From contig NZ_JAJGNO010000007.1 in the NCBI RefSeq assembly GCF_020782235.1, positions 186,001 through 250,000 on the forward strand: a stretch of DNA of 64,000 bases, read 5' to 3'. The stretch comes from Sphingobium naphthae (lineage in GTDB: Bacteria > Pseudomonadota > Alphaproteobacteria > Sphingomonadales > Sphingomonadaceae). Positions 24,206 through 32,976 of this stretch are shown one piece after another; the first letter of the stretch is position 1; each line of letters starts with the position of its first letter. The notes beneath the pieces are model-generated. The model searched no databases. It was not told where the DNA came from and saw only the letters and a program-made list of their open reading frames with translations. The translations under genes were made by a program, and so were the position numbers.

Positions 24206-25596
24206 CCGACCTCATACAGGCCCCAGCGTCGCCCGGCGAAGACCAGCGGCACGAACACGCTGCGCAGCGCCCGATAGCGCCCCTCGCCCAGATCCTGCCG
24301 ATAGGTGAAGAGGAAGAAGTCGCTCGCCCCGTCCAGCGCGCGGCGAGTCTGGTCGTTCATGAAGATCTGCCGGTTGCGGGCATGCTCCATGTTCCACAGC
24401 CGCTCGCCGGGCCGCTGCGGCTGGCAGCGCGCATTCACATGGGTCGGCAGATAGCCGTTCATGTCGATGAGGCAGCAGCCGATGACCGCGCTGTCCTGCG
24501 CGCTGTGCCGGTCCAGCATGGCGCGCAGCATGTCGTCGGCGAACTGGGTGAAGCCGGTCAGATATTGCGGCGGGTCGGACCCTTCGATGCGGCGATAGTC
24601 GGTGTCGAACAGCGCGTCGATGCTGAGAGACCCGTCGCGCAGCGCCGCGCCGATGATCCCGCGCACCTCCTCCGCCCCTTCTTCCGCCATCGCGATATAA
24701 CGGCTGTTGCGCGTCACCTGCGGCCCATGGGCGGCGGTGTTGAGCATCGCGTTGGCCATGCCCTCCAGCCCTTCCAGCTGTTCGCGCGCGGCATCGACCC
24801 GCGCCGTACTTTCGCGCGCCGAGCGGCCGAATTCGGTAAGCCCCTGCCGCAGCGCCGCGACTTCGCGGTCCGCCGCATCGGTGCAGCCGACGATCGCGCC
24901 CGACCGCTCGCCAAATTGCGTCACCAGCGACGCGATCTCCGCCAGGCGCAGGCGCAGCTGGTCGATATGCGCACCCGCGTCCCGCCCGCGCAGGATATTA
25001 TCCTCCACCCCCTCGATCAGCCGCCGGGCATCCCGATCCAGCTGGCCCAGCTTGGTCGCGACCGATGCGGAGGATTCGCCCGCCTGCTCGGCCAGGCGGC
25101 GAATTTCCTCCGCAACGATGGCGAAGCCCTGCGTCGCTTCGCCGCCGCGCGCCGCTTCGATCGCGGCGTTGACGCCCAGCAGCCGGGTCTGCCGCGCGAT
25201 CGCGCCCAGTTGCCCGGACACGTCGCCCACCGCTTCGATCACCGACAGGAACTGGCGCAGATGCCCTTCCAGCCCCGTGACATGATCGACCAGCGCCGCC
25301 ACTTCGCCCAGCGACAGGCCGATGACGTCATGGCCATCGGCGATGATCTGGTCCGCGCGCTCGGCCGTGTGGCTCAGTTCCCGCGCGGCGGCCACGCTTT
25401 CGCTCTGGCTGGCGGCGAGCCGCGCCATATGGCTCTGCAATCGTTCAAGATGCGCGGCATCGCCCTGGATGCGGCGATTGACCTCACCCAGAAAGCCCAC
25501 AGTCTCACTGCACTGCAATGCTATGTCGCCTGACTGTTCCCCCAAGTCAGCCAACAAATCCCTGTTTTCCAAGCCCGCCCCGCTTATTTGCCCCAT
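24193..25596 (-). CDS. Soluble methyl-accepting chemotaxis-type receptor with C-terminal sensor domain
   Basis: A 467-residue protein with no membrane segment. The first 290 residues are helical and contain the conserved chemoreceptor hairpin (IARQTRLLGVNAAIEAARGG, then EATQGFAIVAEEIRRLAEQAG) that contacts CheA and CheW. The C-terminal 170 residues form a separate domain, with RRIEGSDPPQYLTGFTQFAD, CCLIDMNGYLPTHVNARCQP, WNMEHARNRQIF, and FFLFTYRQDLGEGRYRALRS, resembling the Cache-like sensor found at the C-terminus of some cytoplasmic receptors. So input and output domains are in the opposite order to a classical receptor. It is divergent from the VWA gene. No other chemotaxis gene is adjacent. 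Confidence 0.8.
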   Translation of the reverse strand: MGQISGAGLENRDLLADLGEQSGDIALQCSETVGFLGEVNRRIQGDAAHLERLQSHMARLAASQSESVAAARELSHTAERADQIIADGHDVIGLSLGEVAALVDHVTGLEGHLRQFLSVIEAVGDVSGQLGAIARQTRLLGVNAAIEAARGGEATQGFAIVAEEIRRLAEQAGESSASVATKLGQLDRDARRLIEGVEDNILRGRDAGAHIDQLRLRLAEIASLVTQFGERSGAIVGCTDAADREVAALRQGLTEFGRSARESTARVDAAREQLEGLEGMANAMLNTAAHGPQVTRNSRYIAMAEEGAEEVRGIIGAALRDGSLSIDALFDTDYRRIEGSDPPQYLTGFTQFADDMLRAMLDRHSAQDSAVIGCCLIDMNGYLPTHVNARCQPQRPGERLWNMEHARNRQIFMNDQTRRALDGASDFFLFTYRQDLGEGRYRALRSVFVPLVFAGRRWGLYEVGYLI

Positions 25597-25706
25597 GTAA
25601 TGGATAGTGCCGGATTAACCATGCACTGCAACACTTAATATTCGGACAAGGCTGGCGATTTTACGAAAACTTGCATCCGCGCGCGCCCTGTCCGACAAGG
25701 CGATCC

Positions 25707-26882
25707 ATGTTGCTCAATTTCCTCGACGCCCTTCGCGCCGCCGGCATCCCGGCCAGCATCAAGGAACATCTGCTGCTGCTGGAGGCGCTGGACCGCGACG
25801 TCATCGCGCGCCGGCCGGAGGATTTCTACTATCTCGCCCGCGCCACCTACGTGAAGGACGAAGCGCTGCTCGACCGGTTCGACCAGGTCTTTGCGCGCGT
25901 GTTCAAGGGCGTGCTGGGCGCGGAAGGCGTCGAGGCGGAGATTCCCGAAGAGTGGCTGCGCCTTGTCGCGGAAAAATTTCTCAGCCCCGAAGAGATGGCG
26001 AAAATCCAGTCGCTCGGCGACTGGGACGAGATCATGAAGACGCTGAAGCAGCGACTGGAGGAGCAGAAGGAGCGGCATCAGGGCGGCAACAAATGGATCG
26101 GCACCGGCGGCACCTCCCCCTTCGGCCATGGCGGCTACAATCCCGAAGGCGTGCGGATCGGCGGATCCAGCCGGCACAAGCGCGCGATCAAGGTGTGGGA
26201 AAAGCGCGAATTCGCCAATCTCGACAACCAGAAGGAACTGGGCACCCGCAACATCAAGGTCGCGCTGCGCCGGCTGCGCCGCTTCGCGCGGGAAGGCGCG
26301 GCCGAGGAACTGGACCTGGACGCGACCATTCGCGGCACCGCGCGCCAGGGCTGGCTCGACATCCGCATGCGGCCCGAACGGCACAATGCGGTCAAGCTGC
26401 TGCTGTTCCTAGACGTGGGCGGATCGATGGACCCGTTCGTCACATTGTGCGAGGAGCTATTTTCCGCCGCGACCGGCGAGTTCAAGAATATGGAATTCTT
26501 CTACTTCCACAATTGCCTCTACGAAGGCGTGTGGAAGGACAATCGACGCCACTTTTCGGAGCGCATTCCCACCTGGGACATTCTGCACAAATATGGCCAT
26601 GACTATAAGCTGATCTTCGTCGGCGACGCGGCGATGAGCCCGTATGAGATCAGCCATCCGGGCGGATCGGTCGAACATATGAACGAAGAAGCGGGCGCCG
26701 TCTGGCTCCAGCGCGTCACCCGCACCTATCCCGCCGCGGTCTGGCTCAACCCCACGCCCGAAGCCCATTGGGCCTATAGCCACTCGACCGGCATGATCCG
26801 CGAATTGATGCAGGACCGCATGTATCCGCTCACCCTCGCCGGCATCGACACGGCCATGCGGGAACTCACCCGCAAGCGCTAG
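25707..26882 (+). CDS. VWA domain-containing CoxE-like protein
   Basis: A 391-residue cytoplasmic protein. N-terminal helical part (MLLNFLDALRAAGIPASIKEHLLLLEAL) and a middle segment GTSPFGHGGYNPEGVRIGG are typical of the CoxE/YehP-like family; the C-terminal VWA domain has VKLLLFLDVGGSMDPFV at about residue 235. The metal site reads Asp-x-Gly-x-Ser instead of Asp-x-Ser-x-Ser, and YKLIFVGDAAMSPYEI supplies a later acidic residue. Such proteins work with MoxR ATPases; the gene at 20812 is the likely partner. An upstream Met at 25671 is not preferred because the family starts at MLLNFL. Confidence 0.85.
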   Translation: MLLNFLDALRAAGIPASIKEHLLLLEALDRDVIARRPEDFYYLARATYVKDEALLDRFDQVFARVFKGVLGAEGVEAEIPEEWLRLVAEKFLSPEEMAKIQSLGDWDEIMKTLKQRLEEQKERHQGGNKWIGTGGTSPFGHGGYNPEGVRIGGSSRHKRAIKVWEKREFANLDNQKELGTRNIKVALRRLRRFAREGAAEELDLDATIRGTARQGWLDIRMRPERHNAVKLLLFLDVGGSMDPFVTLCEELFSAATGEFKNMEFFYFHNCLYEGVWKDNRRHFSERIPTWDILHKYGHDYKLIFVGDAAMSPYEISHPGGSVEHMNEEAGAVWLQRVTRTYPAAVWLNPTPEAHWAYSHSTGMIRELMQDRMYPLTLAGIDTAMRELTRKR

Positions 26883-26895
26883 ACGGCTGCGCTGC

Positions 26896-27249
26896 CTAAT
26901 GCACCAGCCGGTCGAGCGTCCGGACCAGCCGCCGCACGCCGAAGGGCTTGGTCAGCACCGGCGCGTCGGGGTGCGCGCCGATCACCGGGTGCCGCTCCGA
27001 TCCCGAACAGAAGATATAGGGAATATCGTAATTCTCCAGATCGTCCGCCAGCAGGCCGGCGTCGCTGTCGCGCAGCGACAGGTCGAGCACCGCGCCGGCC
27101 GGGAAATGCGCCGCCAGCGCCGCCAGCCCGTCGGCCAGCGTCGCATAAGGGCCATCGACCGCATAGTCGGCGTCGGCCAGCATGTCGGTGATCAGCGCGG
27201 CGATGGCGGGATCATCCTCCACCACCAGGATGCGGCGCTCCTCGGCCAT
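26896..27249 (-). CDS. Single-domain response regulator
   Basis: A 117-residue receiver domain with no output domain. It starts EERRILVVEDDPAIAALITDML with the acidic pair, has the phosphoacceptor Asp in GAVLDLSLRDSDAG near residue 57, the conserved Ser in YIFCSGSER, and the Lys of the switch in PVLTKPFGVRRLV. It could pass phosphate to or from a histidine kinase, or block a partner. No kinase gene is close. The start at 27249 lies five bases after the stop of the upstream di-iron protein gene, so both are likely in one operon. Confidence 0.88.
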   Translation of the reverse strand: MAEERRILVVEDDPAIAALITDMLADADYAVDGPYATLADGLAALAAHFPAGAVLDLSLRDSDAGLLADDLENYDIPYIFCSGSERHPVIGAHPDAPVLTKPFGVRRLVRTLDRLVH

Positions 27250-27254
27250 GGCGG

Positions 27255-28142
27255 TCACTCCAGCCCGAAATGCGCGCGGTAGCGGTCGAAACAGCGCGCG
27301 CCGCAACGCAGCCGGATCAGCGCGCCTTCCGCCATCGCGGTGGCGCGGCGCGGATCTTCCGCGACGAGCGGCTTGATCGCTTCCTCGTTCCAGTCCGCGC
27401 TATGCTTGATGTCCAGCACGGCATGGAGATCGAAATAGCGGCGCTGGCTGTTCGACAGGCCCAGGCGGCGCAGCGCCTTGGCGGTATGCGCCGACCGATC
27501 GGGCGCGGTCAGTTCGATCACGCCGAGCGCGCCGACGCTGTGCCAGGCATAGCAGCGCTGCGTCGCCATCGCGGTCATCGCATTCGCCAGCGCCAGGCTT
27601 TCCCACACAGTGTGGTCGATGCGGGTATCCAGGTCGAGCAGGTCGACCAATTGCCCCAGCATCGGACCATGCATGCCCTTGATATTGCCGCGGCCCATTT
27701 CGTCCCAATAGTTGCGCGCCAGCTCCATCTTGGCCTGGTCGGGCAGCTTGACCTGCGTCAGCGCGACCAGATCGTCGAAACCCGCCTCGCCGGCCGCCTC
27801 CTGCGACAGGAACCAGCGCAGATGATCCATCTGCGCCTCTTCGGCCAGCCAGGGGAACAGCCGATCATGCTGGCCGGGACCAGCGGCCTTCAGCCCCTCG
27901 AACCAGGCGATGAAGCCATCGACGTCGGTCGGCGCCTGCGCGGCTTCTTCGCGCACGTCCGCGCGCAGTTCCTCGATGAAGCCATGCTCCAGCCGCAGCA
28001 TCCGCTGATCCTCGTTGAACCGGTCGGCCGACCAGTCATCGGGGAAGGCGGGCGAGAGACGTCGTCGGTTCCATCGGCTGAGCTGCTGCTGGAACGAGTC
28101 CTGCAGAAATTGGGATTCATCATCCTTGAGCTGGGTCGCCAC
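27255..28142 (-). CDS. Iron-containing redox enzyme family protein (haem-oxygenase-like di-iron fold)
   Basis: A 295-residue all-helical soluble protein. Candidate metal ligands fit the haem-oxygenase-like di-iron oxidase (HDO) pattern: an acidic/His helix EEAQMDHLRWF (Glu101/102, His107), YWDEMGRGNIKGMH with Glu148 and His158, and the C-terminal motif His240-x3-Asp244-x2-His247 (LHAVLDIKHSADW). The last motif is the one seen in SznF-like enzymes. Known HDO proteins oxidise or cleave small molecules, or act in metal-linked stress responses; substrate here is unknown. A response-regulator gene follows five bases downstream. AGGTCT-type sites upstream are not a clear ribosome binding site. Confidence 0.75.
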   Translation of the reverse strand: MATQLKDDESQFLQDSFQQQLSRWNRRRLSPAFPDDWSADRFNEDQRMLRLEHGFIEELRADVREEAAQAPTDVDGFIAWFEGLKAAGPGQHDRLFPWLAEEAQMDHLRWFLSQEAAGEAGFDDLVALTQVKLPDQAKMELARNYWDEMGRGNIKGMHGPMLGQLVDLLDLDTRIDHTVWESLALANAMTAMATQRCYAWHSVGALGVIELTAPDRSAHTAKALRRLGLSNSQRRYFDLHAVLDIKHSADWNEEAIKPLVAEDPRRATAMAEGALIRLRCGARCFDRYRAHFGLE

Positions 28143-28304
28143 GTTCAGACCTTTCCTATTCCGTTGCCGAACAAATCCCGGAGACCAGTGCTGCGTTCCG
28201 TCAAAAGCGACTAATCTATGTCAGGGGGCGCCGGCACGGCCTGTGTTGACGGCCGGCGCGCGTTGCGCGATCTCCCGGCCAGCCCAGGATTAAGGAGCCC
28301 CGCC

Positions 28305-28991
28305 ATGCATCCGCTCGACACGCCGATCTGGAACAGCCTGCACGGCGGCTGGGCTGCGCTGGCGCAGGGCGATGCGCAGGTCGTCCGGCTCGACCCGGAT
28401 CATGGCCCCTTCGCCGCCACCGCCACCGCCGCGCCGGCCGAGATGGCGGCGCTGGCCGCGCTGATCCCGCCGGGCGGGGAATTGTGGCTGCTGGGGCGCG
28501 ACGCGCTAGCGCCCGCGCCCGCCGGCGTTTCGGTCCAGCGCACTGCCATGCTCGCGCAGATGGTGGCGGATCGCCCGGTGGCCGCGTGCGACGACGGGCT
28601 GGACTGGCGCGAACTGGATGAAGCGGACGCGCCGGACATGCTGGCGCTGGCGCTGCTGACCAGGCCCGGCCCTTTCCGCGCCCGCACCCATCGCCTCGGC
28701 CGCTTCATCGGCGTGCGCGAAGACGGCTGCCTGATCGCGATGGCGGGCGAACGGATGCGGATGCCGGGCTATGCGGAAGTGAGCGGCGTGTGCACCCACC
28801 CCGATTTCCGCGGCCGCGGCCTTGCGGGCCGGCTGATGCGCCAGGTCATGCAGACCATGCAGGCGCGCGGCGAAACGCCGTTCCTCCACGCCTATGCCAG
28901 CCACGAAAACACCATCGCCCTCTATCGCACCCTGGGCTTCAAAGTCCGGGCCGAACTCCCGATGCGCGTGCTGACACCCAGCGATCAGTAG
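28305..28991 (+). CDS. GNAT family N-acetyltransferase
   Basis: A 228-residue protein. The C-terminal half carries the acetyl-CoA motif A as VSGVCTHPDFRGRGLAGRLM (pattern R-x-x-G-x-A) and the motif B segment PFLHAYASHENTIALYRTLGF. The N-terminal half (IWNSLHGGWAALAQGDAQVVRLD) looks like an FR47-type extension used for substrate recognition. The start at 28305 is preceded by AAGGAG; an ORF from 28218 would add an improbable leader. Substrate unknown. Its 3' end overlaps the converging gene at 28985 by seven bases. Confidence 0.85.
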   Translation: MHPLDTPIWNSLHGGWAALAQGDAQVVRLDPDHGPFAATATAAPAEMAALAALIPPGGELWLLGRDALAPAPAGVSVQRTAMLAQMVADRPVAACDDGLDWRELDEADAPDMLALALLTRPGPFRARTHRLGRFIGVREDGCLIAMAGERMRMPGYAEVSGVCTHPDFRGRGLAGRLMRQVMQTMQARGETPFLHAYASHENTIALYRTLGFKVRAELPMRVLTPSDQ

Positions 28992-29464
28992 ATTTCCTCG
29001 TCCGACAAACCACCCAGTTGCAGGAGCAGCATGCCCACTTCGCGCACGACGCCATCACGAGGCGACCAGCGTGAGGCGAACTGGAAGCCACGCGCATCCT
29101 GCCGTTCGATCAGCCAGCCCGCACCATCCGCTCCCGGCGGGCCACAGCCAGGTTCAACCGGTCTCAGACGCGCAGGATCAGCGGCCTGGAGCACCGCCGC
29201 GATATCGGTTGACGCCACATCCCACCTCTGCCGGTCCTCGACCGATCCCAACTCATAACCGCCAAGCCCCGACAGGCGGACCATATCCAGATGACCTGCA
29301 CCATCTGGCAAGACGGTCAGCCGAAGGACGATCGGAGCATGGAAGGAGCGCAGCCAGGTGAAGCGCACGATGGTCCGCCCTTCGTGGCGCGGAGTAGCCA
29401 AAGCCGGCTCCCCCGCCTTGGCCAGCGCCTCGGCAAAGCTGGCGAGGACTGTATCATCGACCAT
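28985..29464 (-). CDS. Uncharacterised protein, probably the body of an amber-interrupted secreted protein
   Basis: A 159-residue frame from the first ATG after a stop codon. It contains LASFAEALAKAGEPALATPR, RTIVRFTWLRSFHAPIVLRLTVLP, SGLGGYELGSVEDRQRWDV and a C-terminal QFASRWSPRDGVVREVGMLLLQLGGLSDEEI; I recognise no family. No ribosome binding site precedes 29464. In the same frame, 45 codons upstream, an ATG at 29599 has a good GGGGAG site and begins a signal-peptide-like stretch that runs to a TAG at 29501-29503. The most economical reading is one exported protein interrupted by an amber codon. It may be a pseudogene, or re-initiate at 29464. Confidence 0.5.
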   Translation of the reverse strand: MVDDTVLASFAEALAKAGEPALATPRHEGRTIVRFTWLRSFHAPIVLRLTVLPDGAGHLDMVRLSGLGGYELGSVEDRQRWDVASTDIAAVLQAADPARLRPVEPGCGPPGADGAGWLIERQDARGFQFASRWSPRDGVVREVGMLLLQLGGLSDEEIY

Positions 29465-29500
29465 CGGGCGCGTGACGCGATCATCACCATATCGGCATTC

Positions 29501-29599
29501 CTAGGTCGCCGTCTGAGTTGGAAAATATGCGCGCACATTCGAAGATACGCCGCCTCCGCCCGGCGCGCTAGCCAACAGAAGGGCGATCATCAGCGGCAT
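29501..29599 (-). other. Signal-peptide-like 5' end ending in an in-frame amber codon
   Basis: The 32 codons before TAG start MPLMIALLLASAPGGGG, a short basic-free export signal, and are in frame with the gene ending at 28985. GGGGAGA lies seven bases before the ATG at 29599. After the TAG the frame stays open (ECRYGDDRVTRP) into the downstream protein. Confidence 0.4.
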
Positions 29600-29674
29600 T
29601 CGGCATTCTCCCCGGCCTGGGCCAATCGCCCGCCCCTTCTCTATACCGAAGCCGAGAAGGATCAGGCATGAAAA

Positions 29675-29705
29675 AGGCCGGCGGATCGCTCCGCCGGCCT
29701 CTTCC
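29675..29705 (-). terminator. Rho-independent terminator of groES-groEL
   Basis: Perfect stem AGGCCGGCGG (29675-29684) / CCGCCGGCCT (29691-29700). On the minus strand it is followed by TTTTT, about 25 bases after the groEL stop. Confidence 0.85.
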
Positions 29706-29725
29706 TGTTCCGTGGATCGGCGGAC

Positions 29726-31375
<1,650 letters not shown>

Positions 31376-31419
31376 CTACCTTTCGAAATGAGTGGGAATT
31401 GAGGAAAAGCGGGATGCGA

Positions 31420-31707
31420 TCAGGCGATGACGCCCAGAATGTCGCTTTCCTTCATGATGAGCAGGTCTTCGCCATCGACCTTGACTTCGGTGCCCGACCA
31501 CTTGCCGAACAGGATGCGGTCGCCGGCCTTGACGTCCAGCGGGGTCACCTTGCCGTCTTCGGCCTTGGAGCCGGTGCCGACGGACACGATTTCGCCTTCC
31601 TGCGGCTTTTCCTTGGCGGTGTCGGGGATGATGATGCCACCAGCAGTCTTCTCTTCCGCTTCCACGCGGCGGACGAGAACACGGTCGTGCAACGGACGAA
31701 ATGCCAT
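31420..31707 (-). CDS. groES: Co-chaperonin GroES (Hsp10)
   Basis: A 95-residue protein of normal length: [22 protein letters not shown], the mobile-loop end [36 protein letters not shown] and a C-terminal SDILGVI. It caps GroEL. The start at 31707 is preceded by AAGGGAAAGGCACTT with a ribosome binding site; upstream Met codons extend into the regulatory region and are not used. The gene begins about 105 bases after the CIRCE operator. Confidence 0.97.
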   Translation of the reverse strand: MAFRPLHDRVLVRRVEAEEKTAGGIIIPDTAKEKPQEGEIVSVGTGSKAEDGKVTPLDVKAGDRILFGKWSGTEVKVDGEDLLIMKESDILGVIA

Positions 31708-31811
31708 GTTAAGTGCCTTTCCCTTGGCGATGGGATTGGGTCGGCGCTGGGGCTGAGGCTTGTCCTCGCAGGCCCTTTGCGCCTGTCCGTCTCCCGATGA
31801 ACTTTCCTGTG

Positions 31812-31838
31812 TTAGCACTCATGGATAGAGAGTGCTAG
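31812..31838. promoter_or_regulatory. CIRCE operator (HrcA binding site)
   Basis: TTAGCACTC (31812-31820), nine-base spacer, GAGTGCTAG (31830-31838): the CIRCE consensus TTAGCACTC-N9-GAGTGCTAA with one change in the last base. HrcA represses groESL here and is released under heat stress in other bacteria. hrcA itself is not in the window. Confidence 0.95.
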
Positions 31839-31845
31839 CGGCGCG

Positions 31846-31873
31846 AATATGGCTTGCGGGGCGAGAGCGTCAA
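31846..31873 (-). promoter_or_regulatory. Sigma-70-type promoter of groES-groEL
   Basis: Minus strand -35 TTGACG (31873-31868), 16-base spacer, -10 CATATT (31851-31846). Transcription would begin at or just inside the CIRCE element, the usual arrangement. The remainder of the 313-base spacer to 32021 carries no gene; the GST gene's own promoter was not resolved. Confidence 0.65.
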
Positions 31874-32020
31874 GAGGGTTCGGACAGGTTTTTCGCTCCC
31901 CCGCCGCATTTGGTCGAGCCTCCTGCGGCGAAGCGGCCTTCGCAGCCGCCCGACGCCTTGCCCCGCCCCTCGCCGCTTCCTACCTGCCTCGGGTCATTCC
32001 GGCGTCAGAAGGAACTCCCC

Positions 32021-32893
32021 ATGAGCGATTCCCCCTATACCCCGCCCAAGGTCTGGACCTGGGACAAGGCCAGCGGCGGCCAGTTCGCCAACATCAACCG
32101 GCCGATCGCGGGCCCGACCCATGACAAGGACCTGCCGGTCGGCGAGCACAAGCTGCAGCTTTATTCGCTCGCCACGCCCAACGGGCAGAAGGTGACGATC
32201 ATGCTGGAGGAATTGCTGGAGGCCGGCGTCAGCGCCGCCGATTATGACGCATGGCTCATCCGCATCGGCGAGGGCGACCAGTTTTCCAGCGGCTTCGTGG
32301 CGGTCAATCCCAACAGCAAGATCCCGGCGCTGATGGACCATGGCGTCTCGCCGCCGCAGCGCGTGTTTGAATCCGGCGCGATCCTGCTCTATCTCGCCGA
32401 AAAATTCGGCATGTTCCTGCCGACCGATCCGGCGGCGCGCACCGCGGCGCTCAGCTGGCTCTTCTGGCAAATGGGCGCCGGCCCCCTGCTGGGCGGCGGC
32501 TTTGGTCATTTCTACGCCTATGCGCCGGAAAAATACGAATATCCGATCAACCGCTATGCCATGGAGGTGAAGCGGCAGCTGGACGTGCTCGACCGGCATC
32601 TGGCGGACAATGACTATATGGCGGGCGCAGACTATTCGATCGCCGACATGGCGATCTGGCCCTGGTATGGCGGCCTGGTGCTGGGCCGCGCCTATGACGC
32701 CGCCGAATTCCTGGATGCCGCCAGCTACAAGAACCTGATGCGCTGGGCGAAGCAGATCGACGCGCGCCCCGCCGTCAAGCGCGGCCGCATGGTCAACAAG
32801 GCGAACGGCCCGCTGGAGGAACAGCTGCACGAACGCCATGACGCGAGCGACTTCGCGACGAAGACGCAGGACAAGCTGCAGGGCGCCGCCTGA
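32021..32893 (+). CDS. yghU: Glutathione S-transferase family protein, YghU type
   Basis: A 290-residue protein longer than most GSTs because of the YghU-style N-terminal extension (PPKVWTWDKASGGQFANINRPIAG), after which a thioredoxin-like domain (LQLYSLATPNGQKVTIMLEELLEAG, PNSKIPAL, ESGAILLYLAEKFG) and an all-helical C-terminal domain (DYSIADMAIWPWYGGLVLGR) follow. YghU binds two glutathiones or its oxidised form and reduces disulphides and organic hydroperoxides. The ATG at 32021 follows GAAGGAA. An upstream Met in the groES promoter region is not credible. Confidence 0.92.
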   Translation: MSDSPYTPPKVWTWDKASGGQFANINRPIAGPTHDKDLPVGEHKLQLYSLATPNGQKVTIMLEELLEAGVSAADYDAWLIRIGEGDQFSSGFVAVNPNSKIPALMDHGVSPPQRVFESGAILLYLAEKFGMFLPTDPAARTAALSWLFWQMGAGPLLGGGFGHFYAYAPEKYEYPINRYAMEVKRQLDVLDRHLADNDYMAGADYSIADMAIWPWYGGLVLGRAYDAAEFLDAASYKNLMRWAKQIDARPAVKRGRMVNKANGPLEEQLHERHDASDFATKTQDKLQGAA

Positions 32894-32976
32894 TCCGATT
32901 GAATTACAACGGGCTGGACGGCGGTCCGTGTCATGGCGATAACACAGCCTTCACGACAGAAGGGAGTCGCCGCATC

